DNA of 13,961 bases, from positions 1 to 13,961 of the forward strand of contig DCUI01000123.1 of NCBI GenBank assembly GCA_002327785.1, written 5' to 3'. Below, piece by piece: positions 1-6,660 of this stretch (within the stretch, counting starts at the first letter, position 1; each line of letters begins with the position of its first letter). The notes beneath the pieces were generated by a model, which was given only the letters and a program-made list of their open reading frames with translations, was not told where the DNA came from and searched no databases. Position numbers and translations under genes: made by a program. Source of the DNA: Phycisphaerales bacterium UBA2218. Lineage in GTDB: Bacteria; Planctomycetota; Phycisphaerae; Sedimentisphaerales; Anaerobacaceae.

Positions 1-574
1 CAAATCATTCAAGAGAGCCATATTTTTCGGTCTGCACCAGAATCCTGGTCATCATGGGCAGGCTGCACACAGCAAGGCAGGTTGGGTGCAAAGACCGTTT
101 CGGCGGAAGGGTTTTCCTATGTGGCTCGACGGGATGCTTTCGGAGGGTAAATCCCTTGTCAATTCAGGGCCTCTTCCAGGGTCCCAGGCGCGCCGTAGTT
201 ATCGACGAGCGACCCCGTAGGACACCCCAAAAGGTGGGGTTCGTGGCACCTTCACACGACTTCGCTGGCCTCCATTCTAATGACCAGGAAGGCCGATTCG
301 AAGTAGAAAGCTCTTAATACCCCTTCACCTCTGAACCTGAGGCAGGCCATATCACGTGATTGGCAGGTAGAAGCCAGGCATGGGCAATCGCATCTGGCGA
401 CGCCCCCTCCATGATGGCTCCAATCGTCCACTTCCCATAGGAGGGGATAGCAGCCTAGTGAATCTGCGGGAGCGAACGCGGCTACCAGTCCCTCTTCGGC
501 TCTGCCGACTGGCCGGAAAATCGCTTTTCGCACAATAAAGGCACACCGGCGGTGTCGTATACTATGACAGTCGA
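1..574. other. Upstream region without a convincing gene
   Basis: Open frames occur on both strands but none has a recognisable domain, a good Shine-Dalgarno site or coding-like composition. A small hairpin is visible at 224-240 (ACCCC, 7-nt loop, GGGGT). A TATACT hexamer at 558-563 resembles a sigma-70 -10 box just upstream of the sigma factor gene, but I see no matching -35 hexamer at 16-18 bp. Nothing else is supported. Confidence 0.5.
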
Positions 575-604
575 TTGTCCAGGCTCAGGAGCATGGTTTT
601 TCAG

Positions 605-1150
605 ATGCTGGAAGACAGAATCCTAATTTGGCGTTTCAACCACGGCCGGCCAGAGGTGTTGCACCACGTCTATGACAAGTACAGAACCGACCTTCTGACC
701 TTGGCTATGGCTCTGTTGGGCGACCTGGCGGCCGCCGAGGATGTTGTCCAGGATGTCTTCCTGTCCATGCTGAGATTGTCGGGTCGCCTCCGGCTCACAG
801 GCAGTCTCAGGGGCTATTTGACAACTTCCGTCGTGAACGGTGCCCGCAACATGATCCGGGCTCACCGGCGGCATCCGGCGGGCGACCTTGACGACGCGAA
901 CCCGATTCCGTCCGCGGATCCGCAGCCGGATGAGGCAGTGGTCATCGAGGAACAACTCAACCAGCTGAGGTGGGCCCTGGGCCAGCTCCCTTATGAGCAA
1001 CGGGAAGTGCTTGTGCTGCGGGTCTATGGGCAGATGCCGTTCAAGGAGATCGCCCGACAGCAGAGGATTCCCATGAACACGGCCCTGGGCCGATACCGGT
1101 ACGCAATCGATCGACTGCGGTCAATGCTTGATGGCGAGGTGATAAAGTGA
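605..1150 (+). CDS. ECF-type RNA polymerase sigma-70 factor
   Basis: This is an alternative sigma factor that would direct RNA polymerase to a dedicated regulon. Counted from ATG 605 (181 aa), region 2 spans about residues 18-90, including the acidic DVVQDVFLSML stretch (47-56). Region 4 spans about 116-175, with LPYEQREVLVLRVYGQMPFKEIA leading into the helix-turn-helix. ATG 605 is chosen because planctomycete ECF proteins often begin MLED-x-LIW; AGGAG at 587-591 lies 13 nt upstream, which is long. TTG 575 and ATG 593 are in-frame alternatives. The stop overlaps the start of the next gene (GTGA, 1147-1150), so the two are probably translationally coupled. The exact ECF subgroup cannot be assigned by eye. 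The family call is secure; the start is not. Confidence 0.9.
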   Translation: MLEDRILIWRFNHGRPEVLHHVYDKYRTDLLTLAMALLGDLAAAEDVVQDVFLSMLRLSGRLRLTGSLRGYLTTSVVNGARNMIRAHRRHPAGDLDDANPIPSADPQPDEAVVIEEQLNQLRWALGQLPYEQREVLVLRVYGQMPFKEIARQQRIPMNTALGRYRYAIDRLRSMLDGEVIK

Positions 1151-2874
1151 GACCGGCAGAGGAAGTATATGAGCTGATGCAGAAACTGCGAGAGATGCCC
1201 CGACCGGAATACGACGAGCGCGTACACGGCGAAATCAGCAAAGCCCTCGCAGAACTTGAGAGCACACCGACGGCTGCACCGCAGCCGTCGATATGGAGAA
1301 CTGTCATGGAAAGCAGAACAGCAAGACTGGCCGCGGCAGCGGTCATCGTTGTGGCGGCGATTCTGGCAATGACTTTCTTCCACAAGACGTCCGGCGTCGT
1401 CTGGGCGGAAGTGGTTCAGCGCCTGGGAGAGATCAAGACCGTAAGCTACACGATCACTGCGGATATTAAAGGGATGCAGGGAGCTCCTGAAGGATATACG
1501 ACCCACATGACCCAGGACGTCCAGGTGTCCTACGAACAAGGGGCCGTGCGAATCGATTCAGCATTGCAGCTTCCGGGTGGAACGAGACGATCACAGACCT
1601 ATGTCCTCTTCGAGGACAGTGTCGCGATAACCGTACTCCCCGATCAGAAAAAGTACTTCAAGGTGACCATCAGCGACGAGCAAATGCAGAAGATGGGAGA
1701 AGAGAATGGGGACCCGGTCACGCTGCTCAAGACGATGCTCAAACACACGTATACCGAGCTGGGCCGCAGAACCATCGACGGCGTGGCCGCCTGGGGCCTC
1801 CAGGTGTCCGATCCGAAACTGGGCACCAAGATGGGGTCTTTCATCAGCGGCGGCATGTTCGACCAAACCACGGTTCAGCTTTGGGTGGACCAGAAGCAAG
1901 AGCTGCCCATACGAATCTACGCCACGGGATCATCTCAGGACGGCCGGGCTTCAATGGAGATGGTCTATGACCGTTTCCAATGGGATATCCCAATCGAGCC
2001 GGTCCAACTCAAGCCCCAGATCCCGGAGGACTATGAACTCGTGGCCCAAACAAAATGGGAAGCCGGCAAAGAGGGCGAGGAGATCATTGAAGTGCTACGC
2101 CTATTTGTCGAGTTTGCCGATGGCAAGTACCCCCCCAGTCTTAAGACCGTGACCGTCGTCAATGCCCTTGCGCCGGCCCTGAAGCAGAAACTCTCGGCCA
2201 AGCCCGACAAAGAGCTAATCACCCGACTCATGAAAGTCGACATGGTGGGCATGATGTACACCACGCTGGAGAGAGAAGGCAAAGACCCGGCGTACTATGG
2301 GGACCGAGTATCCGCTGCAACCTTCCGTGAATCACGATGGATACTTACGCGAAGCCTGTTTCTTCACCTTGGCACGGCTGCCGTGCTTCGTCTTCTTGAC
2401 GACCGTTTTGGCCTTCTGGGCTGTCCGCTTCTTCGTCGCCTTCTTGGCGGGAGCTCTGCGGCGGGCTTTCGCTGCGGCGCCGGCCTCGATGGTCGTGGCC
2501 CCGGAGCCCCCATTCTCTGCCACCCCCGCGGATTCCAGATCGATCCCGAACACGTCCCCCAGATCGGCGTCATCGATCACACGGGCGGTCTTCTTCTTCG
2601 CCTGTCTCAGCAGCCTTTCGGACTTGTCGCGGACGGCCTGCGTGATGAGGTCGTCCATCTTCAGCTTGCGCAGGACGAAGAACAGGCTCGGGTCCTCGTC
2701 CAGCCGCGTCCCGATGCCGTAGAGGACGGCGGCAACATGCTTGCACATGTAGGCCCAGTCGGGGCAACTGCACTTGAATTCGATCTCCTTGGGCGAGGGA
2801 AACAGGCCGCTGCCCTTGGCCGTGAACAACTCCGCCAGGCCCTTGGGGAACCGGCCCTCCAGCAATTCCTGTAA
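1147..2874 (+). CDS. Sigma-factor-linked one-pass membrane protein; 3' part is chimeric
   Basis: The GTG start overlaps the sigma gene stop, so this is probably its membrane-bound partner or regulator. Residues 1-57 are a charged cytoplasmic segment without the HxxxCxxC zinc motif of classical anti-sigma factors. About 60-78 is a single membrane helix (LAAAAVIVVAAILAMTFF). About 84-390 is an extracytoplasmic domain resembling the LolA/outer-membrane-lipoprotein-sorting-like domains seen in planctomycete anti-sigma-type proteins. Credible homology ends near residue 391 (VSAA, ~2317). Related proteins, as I remember them, continue with a short segment on the lines of MRWKVSD-YRVIFGDL, absent here. 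The last ~185 codons, from about 2320, are only the antisense of the SWIM gene and look non-native (repeated LL/RR/GG). The true gene is therefore probably 3'-truncated by a rearrangement or a mis-assembly. Confidence 0.7.
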   Translation: MRPAEEVYELMQKLREMPRPEYDERVHGEISKALAELESTPTAAPQPSIWRTVMESRTARLAAAAVIVVAAILAMTFFHKTSGVVWAEVVQRLGEIKTVSYTITADIKGMQGAPEGYTTHMTQDVQVSYEQGAVRIDSALQLPGGTRRSQTYVLFEDSVAITVLPDQKKYFKVTISDEQMQKMGEENGDPVTLLKTMLKHTYTELGRRTIDGVAAWGLQVSDPKLGTKMGSFISGGMFDQTTVQLWVDQKQELPIRIYATGSSQDGRASMEMVYDRFQWDIPIEPVQLKPQIPEDYELVAQTKWEAGKEGEEIIEVLRLFVEFADGKYPPSLKTVTVVNALAPALKQKLSAKPDKELITRLMKVDMVGMMYTTLEREGKDPAYYGDRVSAATFRESRWILTRSLFLHLGTAAVLRLLDDRFGLLGCPLLRRLLGGSSAAGFRCGAGLDGRGPGAPILCHPRGFQIDPEHVPQIGVIDHTGGLLLRLSQQPFGLVADGLRDEVVHLQLAQDEEQARVLVQPRPDAVEDGGNMLAHVGPVGATALEFDLLGRGKQAAALGREQLRQALGEPALQQFL

Positions 2875-3264
2875 GGAGGCGAGCTGACCCTCGCAGGCGG
2901 CCCGGATCTCTGTCCAGATGGCCTTGCTTATGGGTTTGATCTGCATGGTCACGGTGTAAGGGCTCTGTCGGCTGCCTTGCACCAGCGCCTTGACCTGACC
3001 GGGGCTGATCTGCAGGTCCAGGACGGCCCCATGCCGCACGTAACTGCGCCCCCGTCCGACTCGATTCGAATAATCGGCATACTTGGTGAGATTGCCGTTC
3101 CACGCCTTCCCCCACCACGTGCGGACCAGGGTATTGCCTTCAATGACAACCGGGCGAATACCCGGGTGTTTCTTCTTCAATTGTTCGAGCTTGCGTCGCG
3201 CCTTAGCTCTCTTTTCGCCAACGGACACATAGCGCGGGTAACCGTAGTAGTCGTAGTAGGCCAT
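2332..3264 (-). CDS. SWIM zinc-finger protein (SNF2-helicase partner)
   Basis: A 310-aa protein with the SWIM zinc signature C-S-C-P-D-W-A-Y-M-C-K-H, putative ligands C165, C167, C174 and H176. SWIM fingers bind DNA or protein, and this architecture is commonly encoded next to an SNF2-family helicase (compare the ywqB/ywqA pair of Bacillus). The N-terminal half (WWGKAWNGNL at 50-59, then YSNRVGRGRSYVRHGAV) matches the usual layout. The tail from about 265 is Lys/Arg/Ala-rich, resembles histone-H1-like tails and probably binds nucleic acid. The ATG at 3264 has AAAGGA upstream, overlapping the helicase stop, and the gap between the genes is 10 nt, so they form an operon. The last codons lie right at the 2320-2332 rearrangement junction, so the native C-terminus may be altered. 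Confidence 0.85.
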   Translation of the reverse strand: MAYYDYYGYPRYVSVGEKRAKARRKLEQLKKKHPGIRPVVIEGNTLVRTWWGKAWNGNLTKYADYSNRVGRGRSYVRHGAVLDLQISPGQVKALVQGSRQSPYTVTMQIKPISKAIWTEIRAACEGQLASLQELLEGRFPKGLAELFTAKGSGLFPSPKEIEFKCSCPDWAYMCKHVAAVLYGIGTRLDEDPSLFFVLRKLKMDDLITQAVRDKSERLLRQAKKKTARVIDDADLGDVFGIDLESAGVAENGGSGATTIEAGAAAKARRRAPAKKATKKRTAQKAKTVVKKTKHGSRAKVKKQASRKYPS

Positions 3265-3274
3265 AAGACATCCT

Positions 3275-3502
3275 TTACAGGGATAGAGTGAAAAGCCTCA
3301 TCAACTCTTTGTCGTCCATTTCAGTGATCCACGCCTCGCCGGAGTCCGGGATGATCTGACGCGACAGCTCGGCTTTCTCTGTCAACATCGTGTCGATTTT
3401 CTCCTCGACCGTGCCCTTGGTGACGAATTTGTGGACCACCACGTTCTTCTGCTGCCCAATGCGAAAAGCCCGGTCTGTTGCCTGATCCTCCACCGCGGGG
3501 TT
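3275..3502 (-). pseudogene. SNF2-family helicase, C-terminal remnant only
   Basis: The frame reads NPAVEDQATDRAFRIGQQKNV, which is helicase motif VI of SNF2/Rad54-like ATPases. It continues VHKFVTKGTVEEKID to a normal-looking C-terminus (LMRLFTLSL, stop at 3275-3277). Family members are roughly 900-1100 aa; only about 75 residues remain. Homology stops at the Asn codon 3500-3502: the conserved WW that should precede NPAVE is replaced by LE, and an in-frame TAG follows at 3509-3511. The ATPase lobe 1 and most of lobe 2 are absent, so this cannot be an active helicase. It lies 10 nt upstream of the SWIM gene, its usual partner. Confidence 0.85.
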
Positions 3503-3537
3503 CTCCAGCTACTTGAGGTAATGCATAGGACAAGGTC

Positions 3538-3792
3538 ATGAGCAGCGAAGATGACTACGCCAAACCGGAAAGGGCTCCCATCTACTGGATGCATGAGGCC
3601 ATCCAGTATCTCGGGTTGGACCGCCTGGGTCTGGCCCGACCTGATTTGGCGATGCATAGACTTGTTAAGAAGGGAGCCCTGCATCCAAGGAAGATCTGCG
3701 GACGGCTTGCATTTGACATCAAGGAGCTCCAACTGGTCGCTTCCGTGGGCGATCAGAAGCGGGAGAGAGGCCGCCCAAGCAAATTTTTGTAG
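3538..3792 (+). CDS. Small helix-turn-helix (excisionase/AlpA-like) protein
   Basis: An 84-aa basic protein with the pattern YWMHEAIQYLGL...MHRLVKKGALHPRKICGRLAFDIKEL. This is the winged-helix layout of MerR/excisionase-like DNA-binding domains: a tyrosine/leucine-anchored first helix, a short K-x-G-x-L turn and a final strand ending before a helix. The start at 3538 has AGGA at 3527-3530, 7 nt upstream. The C-terminus is Lys/Arg/Gly-rich (RERGRPSKF), like an AT-hook. It sits between a broken helicase gene and the 3' end of a tRNA gene, where integrative elements often leave xis-like genes, but no integrase is seen. A stand-alone regulator is equally possible. Confidence 0.6.
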   Translation: MSSEDDYAKPERAPIYWMHEAIQYLGLDRLGLARPDLAMHRLVKKGALHPRKICGRLAFDIKELQLVASVGDQKRERGRPSKFL

Positions 3793-3864
3793 AAATTCTG
3801 CTTATTGCGGGAATACTGCGTGACAAGAAATACGATTAAATCATTTCTGGCGGCCTGGAAAACA

Positions 3865-3901
3865 ATAAGCCTTTGTAAGTCCTTGTCTTACAGAGGCTTA
3901 T
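3865..3901 (-). terminator. Hairpin terminator downstream of tRNA-Val
   Basis: Inverted repeat with 15-nt arms (3865-3879 and 3887-3901) and a 7-nt loop. On the minus strand 14 of 15 pairs are Watson-Crick, with one C-A mismatch (a U-G pair on the plus strand), followed by TGTTTT. It begins 5 nt beyond the tRNA 3' end, as expected for an intrinsic terminator of that transcript. Confidence 0.75.
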
Positions 3902-3906
3902 CTTAA

Positions 3907-3980
3907 TGGGCGATATAGGGTTCGAACCTATGACCTCACGGGTGTGATCCGTGCGCTCTGACCAACTGAGCTAATCGCCC
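3907..3980 (-). tRNA. tRNA-Val (anticodon CAC)
   Basis: A 74-nt cloverleaf reads on the minus strand. The acceptor GGGCGAT pairs perfectly with ATCGCCC. The D-arm is GCTC/GAGC with an AGTTGGTCA loop. The anticodon stem is CACGG/CCGTG with loop ATCACAC, giving CAC, which reads valine codon GTG. The variable loop is AGGTC. The T-arm is ATAGG-TTCGAAC-CCTAT. The discriminator base is A and no CCA is encoded. Confidence 0.96.
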
Positions 3981-3991
3981 GAGTCGTTGCC

Positions 3992-4020
3992 ATTAGAACC
4001 GATCCCTCATCCCCTGTCAA
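3992..4020 (-). promoter_or_regulatory. Sigma-70 promoter of tRNA-Val
   Basis: On the minus strand, a perfect TTGACA -35 box (4015-4020) and TCTAAT -10 box (3992-3997, 5 of 6) are separated by exactly 17 bp. The predicted start is about 3985, a few bases before the mature tRNA 5' end. This is the strongest promoter-like signal in the window. Confidence 0.85.
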
Positions 4021-4089
4021 GCGCGAATCCTGGGCAATTTGGACCGGCTCTGTGGCTCCTGCAAGCAGTGTCCGACGGCCGCCATGGGA

Positions 4090-4494
4090 TCAGGTGGCCA
4101 CGAGGTTGACTCGGCCGAGCTTGACGCCTTTCATACTCAGGATGTTCTCGCCGACGCGGTTGATCTCGCCGACCTGGCCGCGAAGGACAATGATCTCCAG
4201 GCAGTCGTGGTGGTCCAGGTGAACGTGCAGCGAGGAGATCGCCTGCAACAGGTGCGAGTGCTGGATCGCGATCAGCTTCTCTGCGAGATTGGCGGCGTGG
4301 TGATCGTAGACGAGGAAGACCGCGGCCACGGCCTGGGTCTGCGGATCGGCCAGCCGCTCCTGGCTCAACTGCTGCCGGACGAGGTCGCGGATTGCCTCCG
4401 AGCGGCTCTGATAGCCCTGCCGGACGATCAGCTTGTCGAAATCGGCCAGCAGCTCCTTGTCCAGCGAAACCCCGATGCGCTCAAGCTCTGCCAT
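4090..4494 (-). CDS. nikR: NikR-type nickel-responsive ribbon-helix-helix regulator
   Basis: A 134-aa protein with an N-terminal ribbon-helix-helix DNA-binding domain (RIGVSLDKELLADFDKLI, then SRSEAIRDLVR, about 6-40). The C-terminal ACT-like metal-binding domain spans about 55-132. The nickel ligands of E. coli NikR (H76, H87, H89, C95) correspond to H79, H90, H92 and C98 here, in IQHSH and LHVHLDHHDCLEI. Family members repress nickel-uptake or other nickel-linked genes when nickel is plentiful. The ATG overlaps the stop of the upstream metX-metW gene (TAATG at 4492-4496), which implies co-translation with a methionine enzyme rather than with a nickel transporter, an unusual context. The target genes are not in this window. 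Confidence 0.93.
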   Translation of the reverse strand: MAELERIGVSLDKELLADFDKLIVRQGYQSRSEAIRDLVRQQLSQERLADPQTQAVAAVFLVYDHHAANLAEKLIAIQHSHLLQAISSLHVHLDHHDCLEIIVLRGQVGEINRVGENILSMKGVKLGRVNLVAT

Positions 4495-6296
4495 TAGTCG
4501 TTCCTACAACAGTAGATCACCTGCTCGGCGAATAGATTAGCCCCGAACCGGATCGGACTCAAGCTTGTTTCCACCAGCGGGATTCGCTTCTCGACGGTGA
4601 CCCCGAGTCTGCGGCAGAACGCGTCGAAATCCTTCAGCGACAGGAAGTGGATGTTCGGCGAGTTGTACCAGCGGAACGGGAGTTGGCGAGTGACGGGCGA
4701 CCTGCCCCAAAACAGCAGTTGCAGCCGGCACCGCCAGTGGGCGAAGTTCGGGAAGCTGACGATCACCTTGCGGCCGATACGAAGGAGCTCCTGGAAGACC
4801 CGCTCGGGCTCCCTGATCGTCTGCACGGTCTGGGAGAGGATCGCGTAATCGAAACTCTTGTCGCCATAGCTGCCGAGTTCGCGGTCGATATCCCGCTGGA
4901 TGACCGAGATGCCCCGGCACACACAGCCCAGCACGAAGGATTCGTTCAACTCGACGCCTCTACCCTGGATGCCCTTGTCGGCCGTCAGTCGAGCGAGCAA
5001 CTCGCCGTCGCCGCACCCAACGTCCAGGACCGTGCTGCCGGGCTCGATCAGCGATTCGATCAACTCATAGTCCACACGGGCCCGATGGGCCCGCTCGGCT
5101 CTCCCGACCCGACACCGCCCTTTGCAGCAGTCCCCGAGGGGTCCGGCGTTCACCCCCGGCCGACGCGTCGCCCTCAGAAAACTCGAGAGAAACGCGCCCA
5201 GCGTCTCATCCTCCAGCAGGAAGGCATCGTGCCCGCAGCCGGAGGCGATGTTGCAGTAGCTGACGTCCTTGCCGTTCGCGACGAGGGCATCGACCATGGC
5301 CTCGGACTGGGCCGGCGTGAAGAGCCAGTCGCTGCTGAAGCTCATTACGAGAAAGCACGCGCGCACGCCGGCGAAGGCCTCTTTCAGCGAGCCGTAATCC
5401 CTCGGCAGGTCGAAGTAGTCGGCGGCCTTGGTGATATAGAGATAGCTGTTCGCGTCGAATCGCTCGACGAAGGTCTGACCCTGGTGGTCGAGGTAGGTCT
5501 CGACGGCAAACTCCGAGTTGAAGTCGTAGCTGTACTTCTCGGCGTCCCGGAGCTGGCGTCCGAACTTCTGCCGCATGCCCTCTTCGGAGAGGTAGGTGAT
5601 GTGCCCGATCATGCGGGCGATGGCTAAGCCCTGCCCCGGGACCTCGCCTTGGTGATATTGCCCGTCGGCGAAATTCGAGTCGGCGAGGATGGCGTTTCGC
5701 CCCACGGCGTCGAACGCAATGGACTGGGCCCCGAGGTGCGTCGTCGTCGCGATGGGGATCGCCGCGGCCATCATCTCGGGATAGGCAATTGACCACTGAA
5801 TAACCTGCATGCCGCCGATCGAGCCGCCGATCACGGCCAGCAGGCGCTCGATGCTCAGGGCGTCGAGCAGCAGCTTCTGGACTTTCACCATGTCGGCGAT
5901 GGTGATGATGGGGAAGTCCAGGCCATAGGGCCGACCGGTGGCCGGATTGATCGACGAAGGCCCGGTCGTCCCGGCACAGCCGCCCAGGAAGTTCGAGCAG
6001 ATCACGAAGTAGTCGTTCGTGTCGATGCCCTTGCCGGGCCCGACCATTCCCTCCCACCAGCCCGGCTTCTTGTCGTCCACGCTATTGTAGCCGGCCACGT
6101 GGGCGTTGCCGCTCAGCGCGTGGCAGATGAGGATCGCGTTGTCTTTGGCCTCGTTGAGCCGGCCATAGGTCTCGTATGCCACGTCGATCGGCCCCAACGT
6201 CTTGCCGCACTCTAACTGCAACGGTTTGTCCCGCTCGACAAGCCGAATGAACCGGGTATCAACCAGACCCACCGAGTTTCCGTCGTCGTCTGTCAT
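4494..6296 (-). CDS. metXW: MetX-MetW fusion: homoserine O-acyltransferase plus MetW methyltransferase-like domain
   Basis: From ATG 6296 the protein is 600 aa. Residues about 8-378 are MetX, an alpha/beta-hydrolase that acetylates (or succinylates) homoserine for methionine synthesis. The nucleophile elbow GGSIGGMQV carries catalytic S159, with D323 in SSDWLF and H356 in GCGHDAFLL completing the triad. A Cys/Arg-rich linker (CCKGRC) follows. Residues about 408-600 are MetW, with Rossmann motif I VLDVGCGDGELL near 423-434. These are separate adjacent genes in proteobacteria. The frame opens further upstream to 6419, but those 41 codons resemble nothing in MetX, and a good promoter lies at 6307-6334, so ATG 6296 is preferred. 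The stop overlaps the nikR start. Which acyl donor is used cannot be told by eye. Confidence 0.93.
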   Translation of the reverse strand: MTDDDGNSVGLVDTRFIRLVERDKPLQLECGKTLGPIDVAYETYGRLNEAKDNAILICHALSGNAHVAGYNSVDDKKPGWWEGMVGPGKGIDTNDYFVICSNFLGGCAGTTGPSSINPATGRPYGLDFPIITIADMVKVQKLLLDALSIERLLAVIGGSIGGMQVIQWSIAYPEMMAAAIPIATTTHLGAQSIAFDAVGRNAILADSNFADGQYHQGEVPGQGLAIARMIGHITYLSEEGMRQKFGRQLRDAEKYSYDFNSEFAVETYLDHQGQTFVERFDANSYLYITKAADYFDLPRDYGSLKEAFAGVRACFLVMSFSSDWLFTPAQSEAMVDALVANGKDVSYCNIASGCGHDAFLLEDETLGAFLSSFLRATRRPGVNAGPLGDCCKGRCRVGRAERAHRARVDYELIESLIEPGSTVLDVGCGDGELLARLTADKGIQGRGVELNESFVLGCVCRGISVIQRDIDRELGSYGDKSFDYAILSQTVQTIREPERVFQELLRIGRKVIVSFPNFAHWRCRLQLLFWGRSPVTRQLPFRWYNSPNIHFLSLKDFDAFCRRLGVTVEKRIPLVETSLSPIRFGANLFAEQVIYCCRND

Positions 6297-6306
6297 ATCC
6301 AAAGAG

Positions 6307-6334
6307 AGTATAGCCCAAACGCATCGCCTGTAAA
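6307..6334 (-). promoter_or_regulatory. Sigma-70-like promoter of metXW, apparently leaderless
   Basis: Minus-strand TTTACA (6329-6334) and TATACT (6307-6312, 5 of 6) are separated by 16 bp. The start expected about 7 nt downstream falls near 6300, only about 4 nt before ATG 6296. There is no room for a Shine-Dalgarno site, so the mRNA would be leaderless or nearly so. Confidence 0.55.
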
Positions 6335-6419
6335 GTACCGTCGGGCAGCGGATCGGCGCCCTGAAGTAATCCGCCGATCCGGTGAAGCGACAGGCCGGAC
6401 TGACCCTCGAAGCGTTCAC

Positions 6420-6660
6420 GAAGGAACACCGGACGCAAGGCGCGCTCTACCTGCGATTCTGCGCTCTGGCGCCAACGCAGAGAGAATGCCTCAAGGGCCT
6501 CCGGGGCGTCACGGACGACTGACGGCTGTTCCGCCGGATCTGCCGGTTCTTCGAAATCTGACAGGGAGAATCAAAGATCAAAAATCAAGATGACCAAATC
6601 GCGGTTTGACGCGATGACTTCCTTCATTTTGCACTTTTTGACCTTTGCACTACTTGCCGG
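6420..6660. other. Spacer between metXW and the MTHFR fusion gene, with A/T-rich short repeats
   Basis: No convincing gene. A run of ATCAAA-like units occupies 6570-6597 (ATCAAAG, ATCAAAA, ATCAAG). TTTGCACT occurs twice, at 6628-6635 and 6644-6651. ATCGCG/CGCGAT arms at 6598-6603 and 6610-6615 form a 6-bp hairpin that, on the minus strand, is followed by a T-rich stretch and could end the upstream transcript weakly. The repeat run looks like dispersed low-complexity spacer DNA. Confidence 0.5.

Noticed and set aside
2335..2874. The C-terminal ~180 codons of the plus-strand ORF as a genuine domain
   Set aside because: They are antisense to a well-supported SWIM zinc-finger gene and have no domain character; the reading frame is open by chance in GC-rich DNA.
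6297..6419. 41-codon N-terminal extension of MetX
   Set aside because: It resembles nothing in the MetX family and spans a good -35/-10 pair; ATG 6296 is the better start.
6382..6522. Small plus-strand ORF (46 codons, GTG start)
   Set aside because: No clear Shine-Dalgarno, no recognisable motif, and it overlaps the upstream region of metXW. It could be real but nothing supports it.
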